The translations under genes and the position numbers were made by a program. Positions 11,628-23,209 of a stretch of 64,000 bases of DNA are shown one piece after another (position 1 is the first letter of the stretch; each line of letters begins with the position of its first letter). The notes below the pieces were generated by a model. That model made no database searches, was not told the origin of the DNA, and saw only the letters and a list, made by a program, of their open reading frames with translations. Source of the stretch: Thuidium tamariscinum (Eukaryota; Streptophyta; Bryopsida; Hypnales; Thuidiaceae); the NCBI GenBank assembly GCA_947034885.2, contig OX344755.2, forward strand, positions 20,529,052 through 20,593,051, given 5' to 3'.

Positions 11628-12266
11628 ATGGACTTCAGTGTTCCAGAGTTTTCATCTTGAAACTAACTCAGTCGATCGGCCGGTGTTGGTGAAGAAGTTC
11701 ACTGATCGAGTTGGAAATATATCGATCCTCTTACCCATCCACGTACTCGATCACTTAGCATCGTAGCTCCCGCTGTACCTGCACTTGGTTCCGACTTGCA
11801 ACTGGTTGCAGCGGTTTCGATCTCAGAGCTCGTAACTCGAGGGATTCCTAGTTCGATCGTTCGAGTCAGTTCTACTGCCAATTGACGCGCAACAAAATCA
11901 AGGTGAGTGCGGAGTTCCGCATCAGTTTCTGTTCTGGCTTTTGATGAATGTATCGTACCCGGCCTCTAGAAATACTTGAGTTGATATTGTCGTACAATTA
12001 ACATCGAAGCCTCGACTGGATCTGGTGTAGATCAGAGGAGCTTCGTGATGATCAAACTCATTGCGTATGCTTTAATGATTCTCGTTACTTTGAATTATGT
12101 GCTCCTAAAAACTGCGTCTGCAGATCGATTTCTCCACTTTGAATTGAACAGTTACGTACTATTTTGAGCCTGTGGCAGTACGTGGTTACCAGTGACTGCC
12201 AGCGAAGTCGGCTTACGAACATCCAAGCTCTTCAAACGCTCCCGTTGAGACACCAACTGTTTCAAA

Positions 12267-13669
12267 ATGGCCGATAACAGAAAGGTATGGACTCCAATGG
12301 AATTGAGGAAGTAAATAGAGATGATATTGCATGTGTTCCCAAGGAAGTTCTCAGCTCCAAAAGTCTGAACTCGAATCTGTTTCTCGATCTTTTCTTATCT
12401 TGAATTGAATTTCTTCTCGTAAGTGTAGAGAATTGAATTTGAACATGACGTTTATCGATTTCTCATGATTGATGGAACGCAGATTATGGACAATCGCAAG
12501 AAGAATCCTCGAGTCCCAATGGACCAACAACCGATTTGTAGCGAGAAGGTACTGGAAATCAAAGCTATGAACCCTTTCAATATGATCAGGAGTCACGTCC
12601 TCTTTTATTTCTTTGAGATTTTAATTAACATAGTGTCACATAAATCCTAATATCCTATATTATTTAGTTAAATGGTGAATTTTCATGAAACTCATGGGAT
12701 GGTAAAAGGTGTACCTTGATTTGAGAAATCTAAGCAATTCTGACTTTTGAAATCCCCTATATATTGAGAACTGGATCTGTTTGGAGTTGCTCAAAAAAAA
12801 CTAGAGGGCACTCATTTACCAACTAGTTTGTCCTATATTCTAGAGCTTAATGGTTTTAGTTTATCAAGTTCCCAATTAAAAAACCTATTACTATGAGCAT
12901 GGGCTTAAAGATGCAATTTTTGTAGCTCTTGTAAGTACTGGTGCACCTCCCTATGTCAAGACTTGTAATCACTTCCAATTCTCTAAAATGTTGTTTCAAA
13001 CTTTCTCAATATCAATTAAGTGGTTGAAATGACATACAAACGTCATTTTGGGTATGGTTTTATATGGGTCATTCACTGTTGTTAGAGTCTTGAGCACTTC
13101 AAGACAGCACTACATAAATGATAAATGTACAGTCAACAGTCCTAGTTTCAAGAGCTAGTTTTAAGAGCTTTGTGCAGTAGACATTGACAGTTTTTAATAT
13201 ATATGCATATTACCGCAGATAACAGTGGTCATCCGTCTAAGTGATGCGCAGTACGTTCCGACTGTCAAAAAAACCCTTTACAAAGATCTTAACGACCCTG
13301 GTAAGATCCTTACCGTGAACTTTCCGTAGTCCATACAAGCTGTTTCACAAATTGAGAAGATCGATCGACCTTGCTGAATTTCAAACATGTACTTACATGA
13401 GTGCGTGCATAGTTTCAGCTAAACTGATGGAGGCAGCTAGCTTCAATCTCAGTAAATATTTTGGACAGTAATTAAATTGATCGATCACCCTGTCGTGACA
13501 ATTGTTTAATAAAAACGTTGTAAGTTCTGCAGAGTTTGGGAGGAATTCGAATGCCAACGAAATAACAGTTTCCGCGTTTCCTCCAAGAAACAACTTTGGC
13601 GAAAATGATGTTTTGGCTATTGCCCGGAGACACGACGGTGGTGCCAGAATAATCCGGAGGCCCACCTGA
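12267..13669 (+). CDS. HMA-like small protein A, metal-site-less (4 coding exons)
   Basis: Coding exons are 12267-12284, 12483-12548, 13219-13300 and 13533-13669, with GT-AG introns in phases 0, 0 and 1, giving 100 residues. A 5'-UTR intron starts at 11903; its acceptor is at 12123 or 12178. The start is the first ATG in the spliced message (CAAAATGGCC, a good context). Residues about 29-95 have the beta-alpha-beta pattern of an HMA domain: VVIRLSDAQY, a helix around VKKTLYKDL, then EITVSAF and VLAIARRHD. The exon structure copies that of the HMA gene at 44-46 kb. Where HMA proteins carry MxCxxC this one reads DAQYVP, so it should not bind metal in the usual way. The role is unknown; a protein-binding HMA fold is one possibility. 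It is 100 residues against roughly 150 or more for typical plant HMA proteins, and lacks both a repeat tail and a CaaX end. Exon assignments are from sequence alone. Confidence 0.75.
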
Positions 13670-13993
13670 AGATGATAATTACTGATCACAGTGATGAAAT
13701 CAAGCATTGCGTCTCCAGCTAACTCAGTGCGTGCAGTTGTACGTGCACTCTCGTATATTTGTACAGATTGCTTGAGTCGATTCATCAGTTCATCCTGTAA
13801 TCAAATTAAAGATTTGACTGCTCTCGATTAGGATAGGAAATTTGAAGCGCATCTTCACCTTTGGAGCTAGCTAGGGTATATATGCTCGATGTTCTTCACG
13901 GACTTGTCTTGATTAGCCCTTGTGATATATTTCATGCAAGAGCTGCTTAACTTGAATAGTAATTATGTAAATATATTTGTGCACAACTTTGGA

Positions 13994-13999
13994 AATAAA
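13994..13999 (+). terminator. Poly(A) signal of gene A
   Basis: AATAAA lies 325 bp after the stop codon, in a stretch (GGAAATAAATGTTGTAGAA) conserved after gene B. Confidence 0.5.
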
Positions 14000-14471
14000 T
14001 GTTGTAGAATTGTGCATAAAATTTGGGAATCTTATTTTTTCAGTGTTAGACATATTTATGTTCTTATTAATTTTTTCCCTACCGATCTAAAAACTTCCTA
14101 AATACCATAAGAAGATGTTTGCATGTGGCAAACACATTTATTAGCAAGGGGGCACAAACACCATTGCAAATTGATAAAATAATTCTTTGATTTACCCATT
14201 TGGTGCAAAATCGACGAGTCTTTCATGCAACAGGTTCCACATGTGAAGCTCTCCAATGGTTTGCAATTATTAAAGACGGGCTGTTAGGACAAGCTCTTTT
14301 GCTGGTTTTGTTTCATTTTTGTGCTATTTATAATCGAGACCCTCGTCAGTAGAAAAGAACAATAAAATGTTGCCATTTATGTTTCAAGCTTTCAAAATAA
14401 ATTTTGTATAATTATTGGGTTTCTTCAATATACAGTTTATATCGATCTAGTCTAGTATACTTAATATATTA

Positions 14472-15206
14472 GGGTCATTGCAAGAAACACTTGTCCTATT
14501 TGTTGCGTTTTGCAACAATACTCATGAATTTTTCAGGAGTACTATAAAATTAGAAGAAAAAAAAATTTAATTTTTTTAAAAATAGGAATAATGTATATAC
14601 CTCTATAATGAAGGTTTTCACTGAAGGAAATTGATAGAAAAATTCTCTAAGTAGGAGAACTTGAAAAGTGCCAAATCTCAAGAAAATAGGTATTTTGATT
14701 CAAAAATTAGGTAAAAATAGTAAAAATAAGTATTTTCAAAAAATAAAAATTGACCATTTGCAACAACTTTATAGAGATGGTCATTCACCAAAAAACCCAC
14801 CAAAATAATATTTTATATGTTTCAAAATACAAGCAGAAGAGAGCTCACTTTGTAGACCTCCACACCTCACAAAATTAACTTTTTCTTAAAATCCTTCCCT
14901 GGAGAGCTATAAATCTACTAGAAGACCATCTCATCCAAATTTCATCTCAAAATCATTAAAAAAAGGTATAGCTCAGGTACTAAAAAACCCTAAACTGGCA
15001 AGTGTGACATCCAATCGGGGTCTATTTTTGGATAGTAAACTATTTTTGAAAATTACGAAAAAATCAAGGAAGGTGTATAATAGTTATGAGTAACTTTCCT
15101 ATAAATCTTGAGTCATTTGAAGCTAAAATACAAAAGTTATGGCCAAAAAACTGATCAGCATGCAACGTGTGACACAAAATAGTACAGGTGTTTCTTGCAA
15201 TGATCC
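14472..15206. mobile_element. GGGTCATTGCAAG-family element, full length
   Basis: The ends GGGTCATTGCAAGAAACAC and, inverted, GGATCATTGCAAGAAACAC are flanked by ATTA on both sides (14468-14471, 15207-15210). It is about 735 bp and closely similar, in reverse orientation, to 50483-51214. It has no reading frame of note. It interrupts the inverted tail of the segmental duplication, where copy 2 reads straight through. The 4- to 5-bp duplication does not match the common plant superfamilies, so the class is open. Confidence 0.75.
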
Positions 15207-15210
15207 ATTA

Positions 15211-15380
15211 TCTAGAAGCACTTTGAAAATGTCAATTGCTACTGTAAGTAACCCACAGCAAGAAAACATCAGCTTCTTAACCAAGACCGTTCGTGTGTTT
15301 CCAATTTCCACATATTGTATATCCGTAGTGAGTAGTGAACTAGTGATACAAGGTTGAAAACTGAGAGTCATATGAAAATT
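15211..15380 (-). repeat. Inverted tail of the segmental duplication (copy 1 side)
   Basis: 14435-14471 plus 15211-15380 match the reverse complement of 32467-32905, unlike the rest of the duplication, which is direct. The shared words include ATCGATCTAGTCTA, GCTTCTTAACC / GGTTAAGAAGC-type pairs and the ACAAGGTTGAAAACTGAGAGTCAT region. This places a small inversion at the end of the duplicated unit. Confidence 0.7.
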
Positions 15381-16254
15381 TTCATAGTGCATTTCTATAG
15401 TAGGAGAGCATATTCTTACCAAAGGAAATTTTAAAATACATTATTTTATGTCTTCTACATGCGTGTAAACTACATTCTTATTGCACACAATTTCAGAACA
15501 TTGATGATAGCATTAAGATGATTTTTTTGGTGAAACTTCATTACCATCAATTCTTCTCAAATGGAAAATTTTTATATTTACAAAAAATAAATTTTCCTAT
15601 TTTTTATAAATTAAAATGTAAGTACACCCATTTTCATGAGATTTTGCACTTTTCTAATTCTCCTACTTAGAGAATTTTCTTAAGCTTTTTCTTTATAGGG
15701 TGATTGAAAGAAACACTTGTCCTATTTGTTGCGTTGTACTATAGTACTTGTGACTTTTTATGGAGTACTTTAAAATTAGAAAATTATTTTTTTTTAAATT
15801 TGAAAAACATGAATAATGTATACACTTCTAAGATGAAAATTTTCACTAAAGGAAATTGATAGAAAAATTCTCTAAGTTTAAGAACTTAAAAAGTGCCAAA
15901 CCTCAAGAAAATACATACCTTCATGTTTTAATTCGGTAAAATTAGTAAAAATAAGTAAATACAAAAAATAAAAAGTGACCATTTGTAACAACTCTATGGA
16001 GATGATCATTCATTAAAAAAATCACTAAAATAATACTTTATATGTTTCAAAATGAAACCAGAAGGAAGATCACTTTGTAGACTTCCACACAACATAAAAA
16101 TAACTTTTTTCAAAATTTCTCATGTGGAGAGCTGTAAATCTACTAGAAGACTGTCTCATCCAAATTTCATCTCAAAATCACTAAAAAAAGGTACTCTTTA
16201 GTGACTAAAAATCCCTAAACTGCGAATTGTGACATTCAAATGATTCAATCACTA

Positions 16255-16470
16255 CACTAGTAGAAACCCTTGTTTAATATGACAAGGCCTAATTTTTCTT
16301 GACGGAATTTGCTAGGCATCAAAAGTAACAACCCATGTTTTTATGTCAGCATTTATGTTGTGTTGAACATTTTTGTTGACATAAAAACACGGGTTGTTAC
16401 TTTTGATGCTTAGCAAAATCCGTCAAGAAAAATTAGGCCTTGTCACATTAAACGGGGGTTTCTACTAGTA
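16255..16470. mobile_element. CACTA-type palindromic MITE (nested)
   Basis: It begins CACTAGTAGAAACCC, and the right end is the near-complement. Almost the whole 216 bp folds back (GACAAGGCCTAATTTTTCTT in both arms). It is flanked by CTA (16252-16254, 16471-16473), the 3-bp duplication of CACTA elements. A close relative is at 56189-56441. Confidence 0.75.
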
Positions 16471-16541
16471 CTAGTACTATTTTGAAATCAGACTATTTTT
16501 GAAAATTATGAAAAAAATTAGAGAATGTATATGGTACCTAT

Positions 16542-17268
16542 GGGTGATTGCAAGAATGACTTCACGGTTTTGTCTCAAAATGGCCTAAGTACTGCAGTAC
16601 TGTGACTTTTGGAATAAATTTTTTTTAATGAAATAAAATATGGATACTCTTAAGAACACTCTAAATAGTATGTGGATGAAAGTTCTAACTTAGAAGAATT
16701 TATCTCTAAAAGTTATGCTCTCTCAAAGAGTGATGAAAAATACAAGAAAATACGTAGTTTGGAATTTTATTTTTTTTAAATAGTAAACAAATTCAAAAAA
16801 ATCAACAAAAAATTCAATTTTTTCTAACTTAAAGTTTCTTCTTTTTGCCAATTTCCATCTTCAAAAAAATTATTTTGTGTTCTCTACAAGTGTACCTTGG
16901 TAGTACACTTTGAGCACATGTGGAAGGTGAATACTTTACTATTTTTAGAAAATCTCTTCACAAGCTTGTATAACTATAGTAGAAGTCCTTGTATCTCAAT
17001 TTTCACCTTCAAATTTGAAATTTAGGGTTGGAAGTAGTACTAAAACCCCTCAAAATGGCCAAGGTAGACATCCAATTGGGGTCAATTTAAGAATAGTAAA
17101 ATAATTTTTAAGAAATTCAAAAAATTACCAAATGTCAAGAACTTTAGTGTGTACCTTTGTTACAAATTTCACCGCAAACACAAACACAATGCAAAAGTTA
17201 TGAGCAAAAAACCACCTGTCCAAAGCCTAGGGGACAACAAATAGGACAAGTCATTCTTGCAATCACCC
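16542..17268. mobile_element. GGGTGATTGCAAGAATGAC sub-family element (nested)
   Basis: The 21-bp inverted ends start GGGTGATTGCAAGAATGACTT. CTATG occurs immediately on both sides (16538-16542 overlapping the first G; 17269-17273). The host sequence reads as one continuous family member when this is removed. The interior resembles 61690-62390, which defines a second sub-family of about 730 bp. Confidence 0.75.
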
Positions 17269-17390
17269 CTATGAGTGTCTTTCCTATAAATCTTGAGTCA
17301 TTTGGAGCCAAGACATAGAAGTAATGGCCAAAAACAAATCAGTACACTAGGTGTGACAAAATATAGGACAAGTGTTTATTGCAATTGCCC

Positions 17391-20300
17391 TATAGGATAC
17401 CTTCTTCTTTAAGGTGTATACATTAAACATATTTTTTATATTTAAAAAAAAAATTCTTCTAATTAAATAGTATTGCACTATTGCCAAAGAAAAAAGTGTT
17501 CAATTCCAAAACACTATAGAAAATGGATGGTGTTTCTTGCAATGACCCTATATTGTTTTATATATGCCATAGTTTATCAAATTTTGAAGCAATATACCAT
17601 GATGATTTGAAACTATTGATTTTCAAAATATACCACCTACAATTGACATCTTACTATAGACATGTTCAATGTCTAAGATGTATAGATCTTTGATAGAATT
17701 TTGAAAATACCTTTATTTATAATTGTAAAATAAAATAACTTTATTTATTTATAAATGTGATATGAAATTAAATAAAATTCTTTATAATTTAGTTTAAAGT
17801 ATGAATTTTTATTGCCTACAAGTCATCTACAAAATTGTAATTTTTTTTCAATTCACTTATTGAATTAATTGTATTTTAGAGATAATTTATTTATCAAATT
17901 ATAAATCATTAATTATTCAAATTTCTATTTAAAAATATCCTTAAGCTAGAAAAATAATGATACATCAATTGTGTGTAGGTAGGGTTGTCAAGATGCTAGA
18001 AACCATTACTATGGTTGTTAAAAGCACTAAATTCATTAAGTATGTAATCCATTTCATATATTTAAGTAATATTCAATCATATATTTGGTAATTTATCCTT
18101 AGTTTAGAAAGTTCCACATATCAAAATGTTAAACCATTTAGTGAATAAAAAATATAGAAGTACTTCATAGAAGAACTATATTTCTAGAAATTTTTTATGT
18201 AGGCATCACTAATAAATATGAAACTTCTCATTTGTTCAACAAAATTATTAAATATTAATCTTTTATGTGGATTTGTCTTAATAAATAAATATTTAAATGG
18301 ACACTTTTCAATCTTTCCTACAAAAGATGGTGAAAAGATCAAACTTGTAGAAGATTAATTAGATGTCAAACATTAATCAAGATTATATTTTGAAGAAGAT
18401 GGTTGTGTTAGAAATTATGATGATAAATGGATTTTAGTATGAACTAAAAATATTGTAAGAATGATATAAATAAAATATTTATTTCACCATGAATACTTAA
18501 AGTTAAATTTTTTTCATTGCAAGTGATAATCCAATAAAGTTGAAATTTAGAATAAGGTAGATGTAATCTTCTTGAATTCATAAAAATACTTATTTTTTGA
18601 ATTAAATTAGTAGAATATATTAAATTTTGAAAATATATCACATTTATGGTTTTAGGAATTTTGGATGTTATTGAATGCTAACATAACATTCAATAGGTAA
18701 TTGGTTGACTGCCTTTTGTTCTCCTAAAATTTCATTGAAGAACTCTGTCCCTGACAAGTTTGGTGGCACCATTTTTTTGCTTTGGGGCAATTTGTCCTTC
18801 GAGAATGGCAATGCAGTCACTGACACAGACGAAGTACTTTCAACTGAATGAGTGGGTGGCCCTTAAATTACAAAAATCTCTCGATTCCTAGCAATCTTAA
18901 GAAAAGGATCAAAATACTTCTTGTCCTTTTGTACATTTTGTATAAATTTTACCATTCAAATAAAGACTGAAAGACAACTTCTTTTTACTATAAGAATTTG
19001 GTGTATGACCTTGAACAAAGAGACTCTCAATTCATAGCAATCTAAAAAAAGGACCAAAATTCTTCTTGTCCTTGTATATTTCATATAAATGTCACCAAAA
19101 ATAATTAATTTTTGATAAAATTTTATGACTATCTAGGGTGACTTGCTTGTCACCCCTAGTTTTCAATACCTGCCCCCCCTAAAAAAAAAATCAAGAGCCA
19201 TTGGATTGAGGGGGAAAAATTTTCATCCCCCCTTAAAAAAATTAGGAGCTGTTGGATCTTAATATGAATACAAATCAAAATATGAATATAAATATAAATA
19301 CAAATACGAATCTGAATACAAATACAAGTGCAGTATGGGATACATTCCATATTGTTTGCACTCTCATCCACCCCTTGAAAATTACAAGAGGGGAAGGAAG
19401 GGGCAAAGGATAGGGTGAGGAATGAAAAAAAATTAATTTTAAAATTTTTAATTTTCAATTCACCCCCCTCCCCTTCCCAAATTCTTTTTAATTTAAAATA
19501 AAAAAAATTTCCCATGGTGCATAGTTTGTCACTATGCCTATGCACCATGAAGTGGCAATTATTGCCCTAGTCACATAGTTCCTGATTATATTTCATCAAA
19601 ATCCTCTCTAAATTTATTAGCAACATTTCTAGTGCAAAGATTGCACAATCATGACTAAAAGGGTAAAAGCATAAAAGAAATTGATGATTTTGTTGGAATT
19701 AGGTAGTTCAAAAAAACTTGAGCTTTTGGAGGGAGTTTAAAAATAATAAATTATAGTAAATATTTGTAGGAAAATGGATATTTTGATTTTTAAATTATTG
19801 AAAAATAATAAAATCATTCAAAAAATAAAAAATAAAGCGTGCTCAACAACTTAATGGATATGAGATTCTATGAAAGAAATGATAGAATAGTATTTCTAAA
19901 TGTATAAAAATGTGTGTGTATGAGAACCTTTAATGATTTTATGAGTGGATGTGGTATATGAAGAATTAACTATTATTAGACATCCTTTGAAAATATTTGA
20001 AATATTAATGGAAGAATATGCCCTCGAAACATTCAATTAGCATTAATTGTCTTAAGTTCTAAATACTATTAAAAATCATATAAACAAGATAATATGATTA
20101 ATATAAAAATTGACTCATTGATAATTGCATATTATTTTTCCAAAAAAATTTAGTATATGAATTGAAGTTTGGCATATAGTCATATAGAACATAATTCTAA
20201 TATAAAACTCAAATTCAATATCTCAAAAGTTATGATTTCACTTCAATTGGACCTGCAACATAAGCCATTGAAAGAGTATAAGTATTTCATGCTTTCACCC

Positions 20301-21364
20301 AATAGGATTAATTAATAGGTTTGATTAATTATGGTATTCAATTTAATAGTCATGCTTTAGACTACTACAAATGTTTTGCCTATTGTTTTTTATAACAATT
20401 TTTGGATCAATTGCAAGATTATAGCTAATATCATGGCTTTTGAATTAGGATATATATAGAATGCTTCCAAACATGGTCAATAGACTTTGATGCTTGTGGC
20501 TTAATATTTTACAAAATAGATACTTGTATTAGTTTTTCATTATTCTATAAAGTTGAGTTGAGAATCAATGGGAGAAAAAAATCCAAAAATCATAATTTAC
20601 ATGCTCTAAAAATCATCAAATAGAAAAAGTATAAGATGAGATAATTTAAAAACGAAATTGCTATAGAGTTGAAAAACATCAGTTGCAATGGTAACAACAA
20701 TATTGCAAATAATCTATAGATAGTTTGTTTATTTGATTTTGAATATTATGAAAATAAATTTGATTAAAAAACCCTAAGTGTCTTGTTTTCTATAAGGTTC
20801 AACAACCACTTGCACACCAAAAACAATCATATATTCTCACCTTAGTAATCAATATTAATTTTGAAACAAAGAGACCTACCACTAACATACATTGCCAAAA
20901 ATGATTTGACTTTTTGAACAATAGGTGTATTCTTTATCTCTGCAAGTCATCTATTGACCATTGATCATGGTTACTAAGGTATTAATGTTTTTTTTTGTTG
21001 TAACATTATAGGATTAATCTTAGAAAGACTTTGACTTATGAGCAAGGTAGACACTCAAAAATGATCTAATTTTTGGACAAATAGGTGCATTCTTTGTCTC
21101 TACAGTGATTGGAAACTCCAAGGAAACTCATTCATTGGCAACTTTTTGACCTCCACTTCATGCATTTAATTAAAAGTCCCCTTAAAGATATTGATATGTT
21201 CTTCATGTATTTTCTTCATTTACTGAAACTTTAATTTTCTTCCCTTTCTTTTTAGTGCTCATAGTCACCTGTATTATTCAAAGGGTAGTACAACATTCTT
21301 TTTTTAAGGACTAGTGGAAAAATTAAATCCTTGGAAGACTCATGTACTTTTATACCTTAAAAAA
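17391..21364. other. AT-rich spacer between the duplicated copies
   Basis: No coding exon is convincing here. Notable parts are a short-word AT repeat (AATATGAATACAAAT units) at 19258-19330, a region bounded by CTAGGGTGACTTGC and GGCAATTATTGCCCTAG (19134-19565) that may be an old inverted-end element, and two diverged tandem units at about 20885-20985 and 21045-21115. Confidence 0.4.
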
Positions 21365-22280
21365 ATGCCGAAATGACTTGGATTGGATGTTAATTCCTCT
21401 CATCTTTTAACTAAAGGAAAATTTACTAAAAAATATTTCAAGAAGTCACACCTCCTTGAAATTCAGTTTTAGCTCTTAGTTAGGTGCTTCATGGACCTCC
21501 TCTCTCAATGTCAATGATGAGTTGGATAGGCTTAGCCCTTAAATGCAAGACATGTATACATTGTTTTCAAGCCCTAGCCTTTGTCTATCACTCAGTTTGA
21601 TGCCATTTTGGGACTATATATGTATGAAAAATTTTATTATTATTTTTTGAAGATGAAGATATATGTCTTTTGTACTTCCCAAAATTTTTAGATTTTTTTG
21701 AAGAAAATTTGATTTTTGTGAGAATTTTTGAAGAAAAAGTGAAGAAAAATCTTATCAAATAGAAAATTACCTCCAAAAATCTGATAATTTCACCATGTGT
21801 GTACATTTTAGTGGCAAACATTTTGGTGTAAACTCAATTTCTATGTCATTCTATAGTTACAATTCAGAAGGCATTGAAAATACATCCAAAGTTCAAATTG
21901 CAATAAAATATTCAAAATTATGAGTTTTTCAAAATTCCAATTAAAGAAGAAACTAGAATATGTGACTTCCATTTTGCTAGTTCAGCTCAAACTCAAAAAA
22001 TATCATTTTTGTGGGGGAATTTCAAATTTAGAGCAAGGAGCAACAACTTCTCAAAATACACTAAAAATAGCATATTTTGTGATCCATTTTTTTTACTAAC
22101 TTCTCATTCTTGTAAAGACAAACACTAGTACGATACCAAACTCAATTAGGTACTCTTCATAACCCTCCATGAAAAGTCAACAAGAAAAACATGGATGAAA
22201 AATTGCTTTCAATCTCTATACGGACTAACTTTTTGTCATCCAAATGCAACAAATTGGCCTCTCCGGCATTCTTGGGTTAA

Positions 22281-23209
22281 CCCCTACAGGACCAATGTGT
22301 AAAATTTGGCAACATAGTGATTTCGGGTAGGTACATGTGAGTGGAGATTTGTATATTTTGGACCCAAATTTTAATAGAAGGTGGGGACGAGGAATTTCTT
22401 CAATGTGTACTAAAAATCAGAACATTTGGAAATACGAATCAAAAGTTATGGCCTAATATATTACTTTTTTTCAACAATGGGCAATTCGGGCAGGTTGAAA
22501 AAAATCACTTTTTTCATAAACAAAATTTTTTAATTAATTTTCTTCATTTACATATGCATGGAAAGCTTTGAATCATTTGATTTTGATCAATGAGTCAAAA
22601 GTTATAAGATTTTTTTGATTGCGGGCAATTATGGATTCTCTACTCTAAAATAAACTTTGAAATCCTTTATTTTACTGACTTTTCAATATTTAAAAAAGAA
22701 ATGAAATCATAGGATGTAGATTGTTTATTACAACATTTCAACCATTGGGATTGGAATTTTTCAATTTCATAAATAAATTCTAAACAGTTTTGTATTTTGA
22801 ATCATTTGCTACTTCTTTTCACTTACTATTTTTTTTCCTATATGTTGTAAAATTCTAAACAATTTGAATTTTTTTAGGCAAGTAACCTACTTGGCCTCAA
22901 GAATGAATCTAAAGAGGCACAAACATTTTGGACCATTTTTCATATGATTTTTGCCTTCTAAAGTGCAGCTGCCCTGTTTTCTACAGGGTAAAAAAAAAGA
23001 CTGTTGAGCATTCAAACGCAAATATCTTGCAATCTAAGTTACATGATGAAAAACTCTGAAATTTTTTGCACATGGTTACAAACCAATTTAGTACAAGATC
23101 CTATGATTACAAATCTTAGAAAATGTTTTAACGAAAAAATTAATATTGGTACAAAAAATGGCAGTTTTTGCCCAGTTTTGGAGTAAATATAGTCAAGGAA
23201 CTTAAGGGG
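22281..23209. mobile_element. 0.93-kb TTAA element, copy 2 only
   Basis: It is flanked by TTAA (22277-22280, 23210-23213); the ends are CCCCTACAGG and, inverted, CCCCTTAAG. Copy 1 has a single TTAA at 3391-3394 between the same flanks (CCTGGG / ATGGTTGCTTCATGAGC). The interior is collinear with 38966-39940 and with the reverse of 36292-37549. No transposase frame is visible. Confidence 0.85.

Larger units (their letters stand above)
2160..14435 (+). repeat. Segmental duplication, copy 1
   Basis: This stretch aligns in the same direction with 21365-32310. Shared landmarks: 2280-2900 with 21470-22120; 3250-4080 with 22150-23810; 5600-5880 with 23860-24140; 6595-7500 with 24140-25200; 7500-9110 with 25200-26960; 10460-10810 with 28190-28510; 11225-13050 with 28660-31000; and 13050-14420 with 31000-32310. 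The copies differ mainly by clean insertions, each annotated separately. It carries the HMA-like gene A. The outer limits are approximate because the left edge lies inside a transposon. Confidence 0.85.
15698..17390. mobile_element. GGGTGATTG-family element carrying two younger insertions
   Basis: It starts GGGTGATTGAAAGAAACACTTG, ends in the complementary GGACAAGTGTTTATTGCAATTGCCC, and is flanked by TATA on both sides (15694-15697, 17391-17394). Removing 16255-16470 and 16542-17268 leaves an element collinear with 14472-15206. The nesting gives a clear order of insertion. Confidence 0.75.

Noticed and set aside
13393..13785. 130-codon frame on the minus strand over exon 5 of gene A
   Set aside because: The opposite-strand exon joins in phase with three others; the counterpart in copy 2 is shorter and altered.
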